Source: SIG440 sp045645485 (GTDB taxonomy: Bacteria; Bacillota; Clostridia; Monoglobales; Monoglobaceae). Taken from it: a stretch of DNA of 15,397 bases. The position numbers and the translations under genes were made by a program. Positions 7,613 to 15,280 of this stretch are shown piece after piece; the first letter of the stretch is position 1; each line of letters starts with the position of its first letter. Under the pieces are notes generated by a model, which made no database searches, was not told where the DNA came from, and worked only from the letters and a program-made list of their open reading frames with translations. The stretch is from the NCBI GenBank assembly GCA_045645485.1, contig JAZRIX010000063.1:1-15397 (forward strand), given 5' to 3'.

Positions 7613-8535
7613 TGGGTATTTTTGGAAAACTTAAGACAAGTCTGAGCAAGACAAAGGAAGTGCTTAGCGAAAGAATTGAAGAAACCTTGAAGCTGTTCAA
7701 GACTGTTGATGAGGATTTGCTGGAGGAGCTTGAAGAGATTCTGATAATGGCGGATATCGGGGTGGAAACCTCGGTGGAAATTATCGACAGACTCCGAACT
7801 GCCATAAAAGAAAAAAAGATTACAGATGCAAATCTTGTGAAGGATGAGCTCAAGAGTATTCTTGCTGAAATTCTTACGGAGGGTGACAACTCCCTTGCTC
7901 TTGAAGGTAAGCCTGCAGTTATTATGGTAATCGGGGTAAACGGTGTAGGAAAGACAACATCTATCGGAAAACTTGCTTATATGTACAAACAAATGGGAAA
8001 GAGTGTTGTTATTGCGGCAGCAGATACTTTCAGAGCGGCGGCAATTGAACAGCTTGAGGTTTGGGCGGAACGTGCCGATGCTGAAATTATAAAACAGCAG
8101 GAAGGCTCTGACCCTGCGGCGGTAATATATGATGCTGTTTGTGCTGCAAAAAATCGTAATGCAGATATACTTTTGTGTGATACGGCAGGCAGACTTCACA
8201 ACAAGAAGAATCTTATGGAAGAACTTCGGAAGATTTACCGTATTCTCAACAAGGAGCTTTCTGATTCATCAAAGGAAGTGTTGCTTGTGCTTGACGCAAC
8301 AACGGGTCAGAATGCTGTTTCTCAGGCAAAACAATTCAAAGAGGCGGCAGATATTACAGGGATTATTCTCACAAAGCTGGACGGAACAGCAAAGGGCGGA
8401 ATTGTTTTTGCCATAAAGAATGAATATAATATACCTGTAAAGTTGATTGGTCTTGGCGAAAAAATTGATGATATGGAAGAATTCAGTGCTGAAGACTTTG
8501 TTGAAGCACTTCTTGACACCGAAGGGGAGGAATAA
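7612..8535 (+). CDS. ftsY: signal recognition particle receptor FtsY
   Basis: FtsY is the SRP receptor GTPase: it docks ribosome-SRP complexes at the membrane and with Ffh drives delivery of membrane proteins to the Sec translocon. The 307-residue protein is essentially just the N and G domains, without the long acidic A domain of enterobacterial FtsY. The N domain is helical and rich in charged residues (1-95). G1 is G108-VNGVGKT, the insertion-box region has D138-TFRAAAIEQL, G3 is D190-TAGR, and G4 is T254-KLDG. The C-terminus has the FtsY hallmark GLGEKIDDMEEF, which separates it from Ffh (no methionine-rich M domain). The ATG overlaps the smc stop codon in TAATG, implying coupled translation. 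Confidence 0.96.
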   Translation: MGIFGKLKTSLSKTKEVLSERIEETLKLFKTVDEDLLEELEEILIMADIGVETSVEIIDRLRTAIKEKKITDANLVKDELKSILAEILTEGDNSLALEGKPAVIMVIGVNGVGKTTSIGKLAYMYKQMGKSVVIAAADTFRAAAIEQLEVWAERADAEIIKQQEGSDPAAVIYDAVCAAKNRNADILLCDTAGRLHNKKNLMEELRKIYRILNKELSDSSKEVLLVLDATTGQNAVSQAKQFKEAADITGIILTKLDGTAKGGIVFAIKNEYNIPVKLIGLGEKIDDMEEFSAEDFVEALLDTEGEE

Positions 8536-8537
8536 AT

Positions 8538-11297
8538 ATGGTAGATGTGAAAGGCTTCAATAAGGATGGTCATACACCCAACGGAAAGCTTTTGAAGAAG
8601 CTTGCTGTGTTTATTTGTGCTGCCGTTGCTTTTGTGATTTTGTATTACCTCGGAAAAGGCTATTTTGAATATATAAAAGTCAAAGAGGTAGGGCAACAAT
8701 ATACTTCTGTTTTCTTCAAAAATCTTACTGTTGAGCTTTATGTTCGTGGAATAAGTATTCTTACGGCGTTTTTTGCAATGCTTGTAAGTGTGCTGATACT
8801 CAGAAGAAATCTTTTGGTGCTGAATATCGACAGAGGATTTTTTGAATCTCTTTGGGCATCGGTTGCTTTGAGCGCCGCTGCGGGAATTATTCTCGGTATG
8901 TTCCTCAGCAACGGACTTGGTGAAAAGTTTCTTGTTTTTTCCAATCCCCAATGGTTTGGAAAAACAGACCCTGTATTTGGAAAAGATATAGGCTATTTTG
9001 TTTTTCAGCGTCCTTTTATTGCGGCATTGGTTGATGCGGCTTTCAGTCTTTGTGTTTTTGTGACGGGATTTTCACTTCTGGCATATTGGTTTTTCGGAGC
9101 TGTTTTCAGTAATTATTCTGGAAAAGAAATGCTCAGTGTCAGAGCGGTGGCAACTCACAATTATGTTAATATAGGGATTATTCTTGCGGTGAACTGTGTT
9201 TCGTATTTTCTCAAGGCGGAAGGCATCCTTTATGAAAGCTTTGGGGAACTCAGCGGTGCAGGCTTTACGGCAAAGACGGTTTGGCTGACATACTACAGAA
9301 TTGCCCCCGTACTGTTGATTGTTATTATTATTACGGCAGGAATCTTTCTTGCAAAAGGAAAAAACTCTGCAACCTTGAAGACAGTTCTGGTTTTTCCTGC
9401 GTTCTGGCTTGCGACAGTGGTAATTTCGCTGGGAGTTCAGGCGATTATTGTTTCGCCCAACGAGGTTATACGCGAACAGGAAAATATATCTGCCAATATT
9501 GAATATACACAGGCGGCATACGGCCTGGACGGTATTTCCGAGGTTGAGTTTGATGTAAAGAATGACCTTGCGGTAGAGAATCTGGAGCAACACAAGGACG
9601 TTACGAAGAATATCCGTATTCTTGACCTTTCGGCAAACCTTACTGTACTCAATCAGATTCAGGGAATACGAAATTATTACAGATTCAATGAGACAGATAT
9701 TGTTCCGTATACCGTGAACGGAATAAAAACGGCGGTTGCAATTACTCCGAGAGAGATTACCAAAGAGAATCTCAGCGACAGTGCTGATACCTATATAAAC
9801 CGTACTTTGAGATATACTCACGGCTTTGGTGTCACAATGAATGTCTTGAATGAGGTAACGGCGCAGGGTCAGCCTCAGTTTCTTATAAAGGATATTCCTC
9901 CCAAAAGCGAAGAGGGAATCCAAAAAATCAAACAGCCCAGAATTTATTACGGTGAGCTGACAAATGATTATGTTGTTGTTGGCAACAAAAAGTACAAGGA
10001 GCTTGATTATTCTGCAGGTCAGGAGGATATTGAATTTTCTTATGACGGGAATGGCGGTCTTCCTCTGAATTTCCTGAACAGGGCTATGTTTGCACTGAAG
10101 TTCGGAGATATAAGACTGTTGATATCAGATTTGGTTTCTGCAGACAGCAGAATTCTTATTAACAGGAATGTTCTTGAACGCCTTGAGACTGTTGCACCGT
10201 TCCTGACTTATGACAGCGACCCGTATATGGTTATTGATGATGACGGAACGTTAAAGTGGGTGGTTGATGCATATACCACCACAAGCTTTTATCCCTATTC
10301 TCAAAGCTACGGTGATTTCAACTATATAAGAAATTCGGTGAAGGCTGTTATTGATGCATATAACGGTGAGGTTACCCTTTATGCAGTAGACCAAAATGAC
10401 CCAATTGTGAGAAATTACAGTGCGATTTATCCTCAGCTTTTTGCAAAAGGTGAGCTTCCAAAGGGTATACGTGAACACATTAAGTATCCTGAATATATAT
10501 TCAAGGTTCAGTCGGATGTTTACGGAAAGTACCACATTTCAAACCCCACAACCTTCTACAATAAAAATGATATGTGGTCAATTGCAAAGGAAAGATACGG
10601 GAATGTTGCGGAACCAAAGGAACTTGCACCATATTATAATATGATGAAGCTTGAAGGAAAGGATGAAGAGGAGCTTTTGCTTACCATTCCATATACACTT
10701 TCCAACAAGGATAATATGGTTGCATGGCTGGCTGTATGCAACGAATGGGACAGCTACGGAAAGCTTCAGGTATACAAGTTTCCCAAGGATATCAACGTAT
10801 ACGGACCTATGCAGATTGAAAACCGTATAAATTCGGATATGAATATCTCAAAGGAGCTGAATCTCTGGAGTCAGGGCGGTTCAAAGGTAATCCGCGGGAA
10901 TATGATTGTGGTTCCTATTGATGATTCTATTCTTTATGTAGAGCCTATTTATATTGCGTCCAGCAATCAGTCAACCCTTCCTGAACTCAAGCAGGTGGTT
11001 GTTGCATATGATGAAAAGATTGTTATGAAGAACAATCTTGAGAATGCGCTTTATGCATTGTTTGATGCAAAAGCTCCCCAGAAACCGGAGAGTGATATGC
11101 CTGAAACAGAGCAGACTCAGGCTCCTGACCGTGAAGACGATACAAGCTATGACAGCATAGCCCAAAGAATTGTGGATGAATTCAAAAAGGCAAAGCAGGC
11201 AAATGCACAAGGCAACTGGAGCGGTTTTGGTGAATCTATGGAAGCACTTGAAAAAGCAATAGAAGAGCTTGAAGGTACACTGCCAAAAACTGAATAA
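8538..11297 (+). CDS. UPF0182 family multipass membrane protein
   Basis: This 919-residue protein belongs to UPF0182 (COG1615), a family of large membrane proteins of unknown function found in Firmicutes, Actinobacteria and Cyanobacteria. About seven hydrophobic helices are visible, near residues 20-40, 70-90, 104-125, 160-188, 210-232, 253-275 and 281-308. Between the third and fourth lies the family stretch resembling DPVFGKDIGYFVFQ. The remaining 600 or so residues are hydrophilic and probably sit on one side of the membrane. A Pro/Glu/Asp-rich linker (about 850-872) precedes a short helical C-terminal segment (about 876-912), as in other members. GGGGAGG at 8524-8530 is 7 bases before the ATG, and only two bases separate it from ftsY. 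No catalytic motif is recognised, so no reaction is assigned. Confidence 0.9.
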   Translation: MVDVKGFNKDGHTPNGKLLKKLAVFICAAVAFVILYYLGKGYFEYIKVKEVGQQYTSVFFKNLTVELYVRGISILTAFFAMLVSVLILRRNLLVLNIDRGFFESLWASVALSAAAGIILGMFLSNGLGEKFLVFSNPQWFGKTDPVFGKDIGYFVFQRPFIAALVDAAFSLCVFVTGFSLLAYWFFGAVFSNYSGKEMLSVRAVATHNYVNIGIILAVNCVSYFLKAEGILYESFGELSGAGFTAKTVWLTYYRIAPVLLIVIIITAGIFLAKGKNSATLKTVLVFPAFWLATVVISLGVQAIIVSPNEVIREQENISANIEYTQAAYGLDGISEVEFDVKNDLAVENLEQHKDVTKNIRILDLSANLTVLNQIQGIRNYYRFNETDIVPYTVNGIKTAVAITPREITKENLSDSADTYINRTLRYTHGFGVTMNVLNEVTAQGQPQFLIKDIPPKSEEGIQKIKQPRIYYGELTNDYVVVGNKKYKELDYSAGQEDIEFSYDGNGGLPLNFLNRAMFALKFGDIRLLISDLVSADSRILINRNVLERLETVAPFLTYDSDPYMVIDDDGTLKWVVDAYTTTSFYPYSQSYGDFNYIRNSVKAVIDAYNGEVTLYAVDQNDPIVRNYSAIYPQLFAKGELPKGIREHIKYPEYIFKVQSDVYGKYHISNPTTFYNKNDMWSIAKERYGNVAEPKELAPYYNMMKLEGKDEEELLLTIPYTLSNKDNMVAWLAVCNEWDSYGKLQVYKFPKDINVYGPMQIENRINSDMNISKELNLWSQGGSKVIRGNMIVVPIDDSILYVEPIYIASSNQSTLPELKQVVVAYDEKIVMKNNLENALYALFDAKAPQKPESDMPETEQTQAPDREDDTSYDSIAQRIVDEFKKAKQANAQGNWSGFGESMEALEKAIEELEGTLPKTE

Positions 11298-11330
11298 AAA
11301 CAGGCTATTGTCAATAGCTGGAGTAATAAA

Positions 11331-11375
11331 ATGAAAAAGAGTTCCGTAAAAATCGGAACTCTTTTCATTTTTAAT
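11331..11375. terminator. bidirectional terminator between convergent units
   Basis: AAAAGAGTTCCG (11335-11346) pairs perfectly with CGGAACTCTTTT (11354-11365) around a 7-base loop, and pairing continues after one bulged base (ATG with CAT). The stem is flanked by a T-rich run on the right and an A-rich run on the left, so it can end transcription from both directions. It serves the UPF0182 gene and the leftward hydrolase, whose stop codon lies at its right edge. A small extra hairpin (GCTATT 11304-11309 with AATAGC 11313-11318) lies just upstream. Confidence 0.88.
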
Positions 11376-12120
11376 TTTCGTTCAAGTATTCGCGAATCAT
11401 TTTTGCCTCGTCCGGAATACCGTTTTCGTCAATACGGTGTACATATTCACAGTGAGTGCCGTGCATCACCTTCAGCTTTACATTTTCGGTATGACCGAAG
11501 TGCTTCAGTGTTGCAAGGAGAAGCTGTGTCTGTTCAGGACGGCATTCAATATCGTTGTCAGAAACGGTGATCTGCATAGGCGGGTATTCTGGGTCAATAC
11601 CCACATAGTAAAGAGGTGAAGTTTCGTCAATTATACAACGTCTTGTGTCAAGTCCCTTTTCATGAAGCACATTGAAATGTACTGTGGGCTGACCTGCATC
11701 GTGGTAAAAGCCTGCAATGTCGGTGGGCTTGATGTTATGTGCACCGAGCCATTCTTTATTAAAACAAAGCATCTGGGTCATATATCCCCCTGCTGAGCTT
11801 CCGCCAACGTAAATTCCTTCACAGTTGCCGTATTCCTTTATATGCTCAAAGACCCATGCAACAGCCGATGCAGAATCTTCAATGAACTCAGGATATTTTG
11901 CATCGGGATAGAGGCGATAGCTGATAACCGCTGCACCGTAGCCATTGTCCGCCAGATATTCACCAAGCTTTATGTAACTTTCGATATCTTTGCTGCCGCC
12001 ATCCAGACCGCCGCCGTGAATATACACAAAGGTTTTGAAGCTTTCCTTGTCGGGAAGATAAAGGTCAAGAACCTGACGTTCATGCTTGGATGCATATTTG
12101 ATGTTTTCAATCTTTTTCAT
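11371..12120 (-). CDS. alpha/beta hydrolase, HSL/BD-FAE-type esterase
   Basis: A 249-residue alpha/beta-fold hydrolase without signal peptide or membrane segment, so probably cytoplasmic. The oxyanion-hole motif is H35-G-G-G. The nucleophile elbow is G107-S-S-A-G with Ser109, Asp190 in the SDNDIECRPEQ segment fits the acid, and His223 (HGTHCEY) the base. The sequence between the motifs, with SYRLYPDAKYPE and a DSASAVAWV helix, resembles hormone-sensitive-lipase-like and BD-FAE carboxylesterases. The substrate cannot be read from sequence; small ester or acyl substrates are likely by family. The start codon overlaps the stop of the upstream membrane protein (TAATG on the minus strand), so the two are translated together. 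Expression probably depends on the promoter at 12430-12402 and the divergent LysR regulator. Confidence 0.85.
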   Translation of the reverse strand: MKKIENIKYASKHERQVLDLYLPDKESFKTFVYIHGGGLDGGSKDIESYIKLGEYLADNGYGAAVISYRLYPDAKYPEFIEDSASAVAWVFEHIKEYGNCEGIYVGGSSAGGYMTQMLCFNKEWLGAHNIKPTDIAGFYHDAGQPTVHFNVLHEKGLDTRRCIIDETSPLYYVGIDPEYPPMQITVSDNDIECRPEQTQLLLATLKHFGHTENVKLKVMHGTHCEYVHRIDENGIPDEAKMIREYLNEN

Positions 12121-12359
12121 TATAGTACCCCGCTTTCTTTGTCAAGTCTATAGTTTCTTACATACATAACAAGGTCAAGTGCAATCATAATGAAGTTGAA
12201 TTCATAGAAAACAAGCTTGAACCATTCGGGTCCTGCAGGATTTACGGCTTTTGAGATTATACCTGCAATGTAACCGAAGAATATAAGACCAAGAAACGAA
12301 AGACTCTTGTCTTTTGTTGTTCTTGCACGGTATGACTTAATGTCTGCCAGTATTTTCAT
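12120..12359 (-). CDS. small two-helix membrane protein
   Basis: This 79-residue protein has a basic N-terminus (MKILADIKSYRARTTKDK) followed by two hydrophobic helices, near residues 20-36 and 48-65, and a short charged tail. No family is recognised. The reading frame is open further upstream to 12398, but that TTG lies at the predicted transcript start. ATG 12359 is preceded by GGAGGT at 12381-12376 with a long 16-base gap, so a non-standard start such as the in-frame ATT at 12365 is possible. The one-base overlap with the downstream hydrolase supports a real coding gene. It may anchor or assist that hydrolase, but this is conjecture. Confidence 0.65.
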   Translation of the reverse strand: MKILADIKSYRARTTKDKSLSFLGLIFFGYIAGIISKAVNPAGPEWFKLVFYEFNFIMIALDLVMYVRNYRLDKESGVL

Positions 12360-12401
12360 ATCAATAGTATAAAATACCTCCAAAAAATTTAGTTTCAATG
12401 T

Positions 12402-12430
12402 ATTCTATCATAGAAACACAATATTGTAAA
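12402..12430 (-). promoter_or_regulatory. promoter of the membrane protein-hydrolase pair
   Basis: On the minus strand TTTACA (12430-12425) and TAGAAT (12407-12402) are separated by exactly 17 bases, each one mismatch from consensus. Transcription is predicted to start near 12395, leaving about 35 bases before the ATG at 12359. Confidence 0.7.
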
Positions 12431-12451
12431 GCATTAAATTAATTATAGTAT

Positions 12452-12469
12452 TATAACTTGACAGTTATA
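12452..12469. promoter_or_regulatory. palindromic candidate LysR operator
   Basis: TATAACT (12452-12458) and AGTTATA (12463-12469) form a perfect 7-base inverted repeat with a 4-base spacer. It overlaps the -35 box of the LysR gene and its centre lies about 65 bases upstream of the predicted start of the leftward transcript, where LysR regulators usually bind. A T-N11-A pattern spans 12451-12463, though that alone is weak evidence in AT-rich DNA. Confidence 0.5.
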
Positions 12470-12486
12470 GTAAACGGTGCTAAAAT
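12458..12486 (+). promoter_or_regulatory. promoter of the LysR-family regulator
   Basis: TTGACA (12458-12463) is a perfect -35 box, followed after 17 bases by TAAAAT (12481-12486). The predicted start near 12493 leaves a very short leader that barely covers the GAAAGGTG ribosome site at 12493-12500 before ATG 12510. Confidence 0.75.
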
Positions 12487-12509
12487 AAATCTGAAAGGTG
12501 TTGAGAAAG

Positions 12510-13367
12510 ATGGAAATATTACAGCTCAGATATTTTTGTGACGCTGCAAAAACTCAGAATTTTTCTAAAACAGCAAAAAAATTCGGTGTTCCGCCCTCAA
12601 ATATTTCCCAATGCATAAAAAGGCTTGAAAAAGAGTTGGGGACAAATCTGTTTGCAAGAAAATCTAACAGTATTGTTCTCAATGACACAGGACAGGATTT
12701 TTATGAAAAAACCAAAAAGGCTCTTTGTCTTCTGGACGAAGCCACGGATGAAATCAAGGGTATGGGGCATCATAGAGAAATCAGCATTTGTATTGCCGCA
12801 AACCGACGTCTTGTGATGCTTGCAGTGGAAAAAATCAGAAAAAACTTTTCTGACACAAATATAGCTATTTGTCATAAGTATGAGGAAGATGGGTGCTACG
12901 ATATAGTAGTTTCTGATGATTTGTTTGAATGCAAAGGAATGGAACCAATGGTTATATTTTCAGAAGATATAGCTTTGGCGGTAAAAAAGGATAATCCTCT
13001 TGCCGAAAAAGAGACGATTGAAATAGAGGATTTGAAGAAGGAAAATTTTATTAGTATGAACAATGAGAACAGTCTTTACCGCGTTACAAAACGTTTTTGC
13101 AAAGAAAACAGCCTTGAACCCAATATTGTTATTCAGATTGATGACCCGTATTATATGCGAAAGTGTGTGGAACTGGGGCTTGGAGTTGCGTTTGTTCCTA
13201 CGGTGTCGTGGAAAGAAATGTTTTCTGAGGAGGTTATCCTCAGAAAAATCGAAGGTTTCCGAAGAAATATTTGTGTTTTCTCCTCTGGCTATAATGAATT
13301 GTCAAGAACAATAAAAAGACTGGTGGATGAGCTCGTGCGGGTTTGTGAAGACGAAAAAAACTCATAA
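12510..13367 (+). CDS. LysR-family transcriptional regulator
   Basis: A 285-residue LysR-type regulator: an N-terminal winged helix-turn-helix (about residues 1-60, with FSKTAKKFGVPPSNISQCIKRLEKELGTNLFAR), a linker helix to about 80, and a C-terminal effector-binding domain with two lobes. The end of the domain carries CVELGLGVAFVPTVSW, typical of the family. ATG 12510 has GGTG 9 bases upstream; the in-frame GTG at 12498 and TTG at 12501 overlap the ribosome site and would extend the protein before its normal MEILQLRYF start. It is divergent from the membrane protein-hydrolase pair, which is the likeliest target, and probably represses itself through the palindrome at 12452-12469. The effector is unknown. 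Confidence 0.93.
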   Translation: MEILQLRYFCDAAKTQNFSKTAKKFGVPPSNISQCIKRLEKELGTNLFARKSNSIVLNDTGQDFYEKTKKALCLLDEATDEIKGMGHHREISICIAANRRLVMLAVEKIRKNFSDTNIAICHKYEEDGCYDIVVSDDLFECKGMEPMVIFSEDIALAVKKDNPLAEKETIEIEDLKKENFISMNNENSLYRVTKRFCKENSLEPNIVIQIDDPYYMRKCVELGLGVAFVPTVSWKEMFSEEVILRKIEGFRRNICVFSSGYNELSRTIKRLVDELVRVCEDEKNS

Positions 13368-13387
13368 CGGAAAAGCGATTGGCAAGG

Positions 13388-13416
13388 TTTTCAAGAAAAG
13401 GGTTTTGTGATACAAT
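13388..13416 (+). promoter_or_regulatory. extended -10 promoter of the 13441 unit
   Basis: TACAAT at 13411-13416 is preceded by TGA, giving an extended -10, with TTTTCA at 13388-13393 as a weak -35 box 17 bases upstream. The core 13404-13418 is identical to that of the smc promoter. No terminator separates it from the LysR gene, so read-through is also possible. Confidence 0.65.
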
Positions 13417-13440
13417 AAAAACATGAAAGGAGATATGAAA

Positions 13441-14187
13441 ATGGAGCATAATCAGTACATCAGGCTTTCGGAAGAAAAAAAGACGGTGGTGCTTTTGATT
13501 CACGGGATACTTGGATCCCCCAGATTTTTTGACGGATTGATTGATGTTATTCCAAAGGAATGGTCTGTTTTCAATATACTTCTTGACGGACACGGAAAAG
13601 GGGTTTCGGATTTTTCACATACGTCAATGGAAAAATGGAGTAATCAGGTTGAAAGCGCATTTTCGAGGTTCAGAGAGGAATATGAAAATGTGGTGGTTAT
13701 AGGACACTCCATGGGGTCTCTTCTTTCAATAGAAGCATCACTGAAAAATGCGGGAAATATACGTCAGATGATTTTCTTTGCGGTGCCTGCAAAGGTGCTG
13801 TGGAAGCCCTCTATGTTTTCTATAGTTTTCAGGATTATTATGGGAAGGAATTCAAAAGAAAAACACATTGCCGAGGCGGAGAGAAAAACCTTCAGTATCC
13901 GACCTGATAAATCTCTGCTTCATCATATTGGTTGGATTCCGCGGGGAATTGAACTGCTTTCACTGATCAGAAGGGTAAGACGCAACATTCATCTTGTTGA
14001 TATACCCACCTGTACCTTTCAGTCGGGATGTGACGAAATGGTAGCAGGAACGGCTTTGAGCTATCTGAGGCGGAATACGCTTTTTGATATTGATGTTCTT
14101 GAAAAATCAAAACACTATTGGTATGACAAAAAGGAATATGAATACGCCAGAAACAAGATAAAGAATATTCTGAAGGAACTGGTTTAG
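13441..14187 (+). CDS. alpha/beta hydrolase, S33/carboxylesterase-like
   Basis: A 248-residue cytoplasmic alpha/beta hydrolase. The oxyanion motif is H21-G-I-L-G-S-P, the turn motif D49-G-H-G is as in monoglyceride-lipase and S33-type enzymes, and the nucleophile elbow G88-H-S-M-G carries Ser90. Asp198 (GCDEMV) and His225 (KSKHYW) fit the rest of the triad. A variable lid region lies between about 115 and 180. The substrate is not predictable; carboxylesterases and acylglycerol lipases are the nearest families. ATG 13441 is 8 bases after GGAG (13429-13432); earlier in-frame ATGs at 13423 and 13435 lie before or too close to this site. It leads a unit with the acetyltransferase and metallopeptidase. 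It is unrelated in detail to the hydrolase at 11371-12120. Confidence 0.85.
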   Translation: MEHNQYIRLSEEKKTVVLLIHGILGSPRFFDGLIDVIPKEWSVFNILLDGHGKGVSDFSHTSMEKWSNQVESAFSRFREEYENVVVIGHSMGSLLSIEASLKNAGNIRQMIFFAVPAKVLWKPSMFSIVFRIIMGRNSKEKHIAEAERKTFSIRPDKSLLHHIGWIPRGIELLSLIRRVRRNIHLVDIPTCTFQSGCDEMVAGTALSYLRRNTLFDIDVLEKSKHYWYDKKEYEYARNKIKNILKELV

Positions 14188-14220
14188 AGTTTATAATAAG
14201 TCAGAATGGAGGAAATAAAA

Positions 14221-14691
14221 ATGATTTTCAGACAGGCAGTGCCGGAGGATGCCGCAAAAATACTGTTTTTTATAAAGGAATTGGCGGCTTATGAAAAAAT
14301 GTCAGAGGATGTTGTGGCAACAGAAGGACTCCTTAAAGAATGGATTTTTGAAAAGAAAAAGGCTGAAGTTATTTTTGCGGTAGATGAAAGCGGAACAGAA
14401 ACAGGCTTTGCATTGTTTTTTCACAACTTTTCAACCTTCCTTGGCAGAGCGGGTATTTATCTTGAAGACTTGTTTGTTTTGCCTGAATATAGGGGAATGG
14501 GTTACGGAAAAGGACTTCTCAAAAAGCTTGCTTCAATTGCCAATGAACGGGGTTGCGGAAGGCTTGAATGGTCATGTCTTGACTGGAACAAGCCAAGTAT
14601 TGATTTTTATGTTGCATTGGGAGCGGAGCCCATGGATGAATGGACAGTTTACCGTATGACGGGTGAAACACTTAAGAACTTCGGAGAGTGA
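14221..14691 (+). CDS. GNAT N-acetyltransferase, SSAT-like
   Basis: This 156-residue GNAT-fold enzyme transfers acetyl from acetyl-CoA to an amine. The acetyl-CoA pyrophosphate-binding loop is R91-G-M-G-Y-G, preceded by the beta strand YLEDLFVLPEYR. The C-terminal segment LDWNKPSIDFYVALGAEPMDEW (about 120-141) contains Tyr130, the usual general acid. The run FIKELAAYEKM, the STFLG segment and LDWN-PSI-FY closely follow the spermidine/spermine N1-acetyltransferase (SSAT, thialysine acetyltransferase) subgroup, so a polyamine or lysine-like amine is a reasonable but unproven substrate. ATG 14221 has GGAGG (14208-14212) 8 bases upstream; the in-frame ATG 14206 overlaps that site. It starts 33 bases after the hydrolase and ends 7 bases before the metallopeptidase. 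Confidence 0.88.
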   Translation: MIFRQAVPEDAAKILFFIKELAAYEKMSEDVVATEGLLKEWIFEKKKAEVIFAVDESGTETGFALFFHNFSTFLGRAGIYLEDLFVLPEYRGMGYGKGLLKKLASIANERGCGRLEWSCLDWNKPSIDFYVALGAEPMDEWTVYRMTGETLKNFGE

Positions 14692-14698
14692 AGGAGTT

Positions 14699-15265
14699 AT
14701 GCAAAAGCAGATAATACTTGCCGGAAAAACCGTAAAATACAATCTTGAATACAAAAATGTGAAAAACATAAATCTCAAGATAAAGTCTGACGGAACTATG
14801 AATGTTTCAGCAAACCGACGTATTTCGGAAAAAGTTATTGAGAAATTTCTAATTTCAAAAGCGGATTTTATACTCCGGGCGTTGGAGTATTATGAAAATC
14901 GGGTAGAGATGCCAAATATTCAGTATTTTTCGGAAAATGAAATACGAAAGGTGATTGAAGAACTTTGTAAGGGTGTTTACCCTTATTTCAAAGCGAGAGG
15001 AGTTGCATATCCTGTCATAAAATTCAGAAGAATGGTGTCACGTTGGGGGAGCTGTCATTCGGTAAAAGGAATTCTGACTTTTAATTTGAATTTGATGTAT
15101 GCACCGCCTGAATGTGTACGGTATGTTGTGTTGCATGAGTTTACTCACTTTCTGCAGGCAAATCATTCCGAAAAATTTTATGCAGAGCTTGAAAAGGTGT
15201 GTCCCGATTGGAAGTCTTGCAGAAAAAAGCTGAAATTGATACATATTACAAAAGATAAAGATTAA
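14699..15265 (+). CDS. YgjP-like (M48-type) zinc metallopeptidase
   Basis: This 188-residue protein matches the YgjP-like/DUF45 metallopeptidases (PF01863). The N-terminal half is a beta-rich region with the family's NINLKIKSDGTMNVSA stretch. The catalytic half holds RWGSC, then H146-E-F-T-H150 and H156 in an HExxH-x5-H zinc site. No signal peptide or membrane segment is visible, so it is probably cytoplasmic. Physiological substrates of the family are not established; in some genomes members sit beside restriction genes, but here it is in an ordinary unit. ATG 14699 has AAGGAG only 2 bases upstream and GGAG 12 bases upstream, both off the optimum. The in-frame GTG 14663 would overlap the acetyltransferase gene by 29 bases. 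Confidence 0.88.
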   Translation: MQKQIILAGKTVKYNLEYKNVKNINLKIKSDGTMNVSANRRISEKVIEKFLISKADFILRALEYYENRVEMPNIQYFSENEIRKVIEELCKGVYPYFKARGVAYPVIKFRRMVSRWGSCHSVKGILTFNLNLMYAPPECVRYVVLHEFTHFLQANHSEKFYAELEKVCPDWKSCRKKLKLIHITKDKD

Positions 15266-15280
15266 GGAGTTGCCGACAAA

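Noticed and set aside
7540..8199. Long minus-strand open frame opposite ftsY
   Set aside because: It is antisense to the well-supported ftsY, has cysteine- and serine-rich shadow composition, no ribosome site and no recognisable domain.
9072..9923. 283-residue minus-strand frame opposite the UPF0182 gene
   Set aside because: It is a shadow of the real gene, rich in Arg, Asn and Cys with no fold, and no promoter or ribosome site was seen.
13379..13410. TTGGCA at 13379 as the -35 box of the 13441 promoter, and GTTTTC/GAAAA as a lysR terminator
   Set aside because: The -35 spacing would be 26 bases, too long, and the small stem is weak and lacks a T-run.
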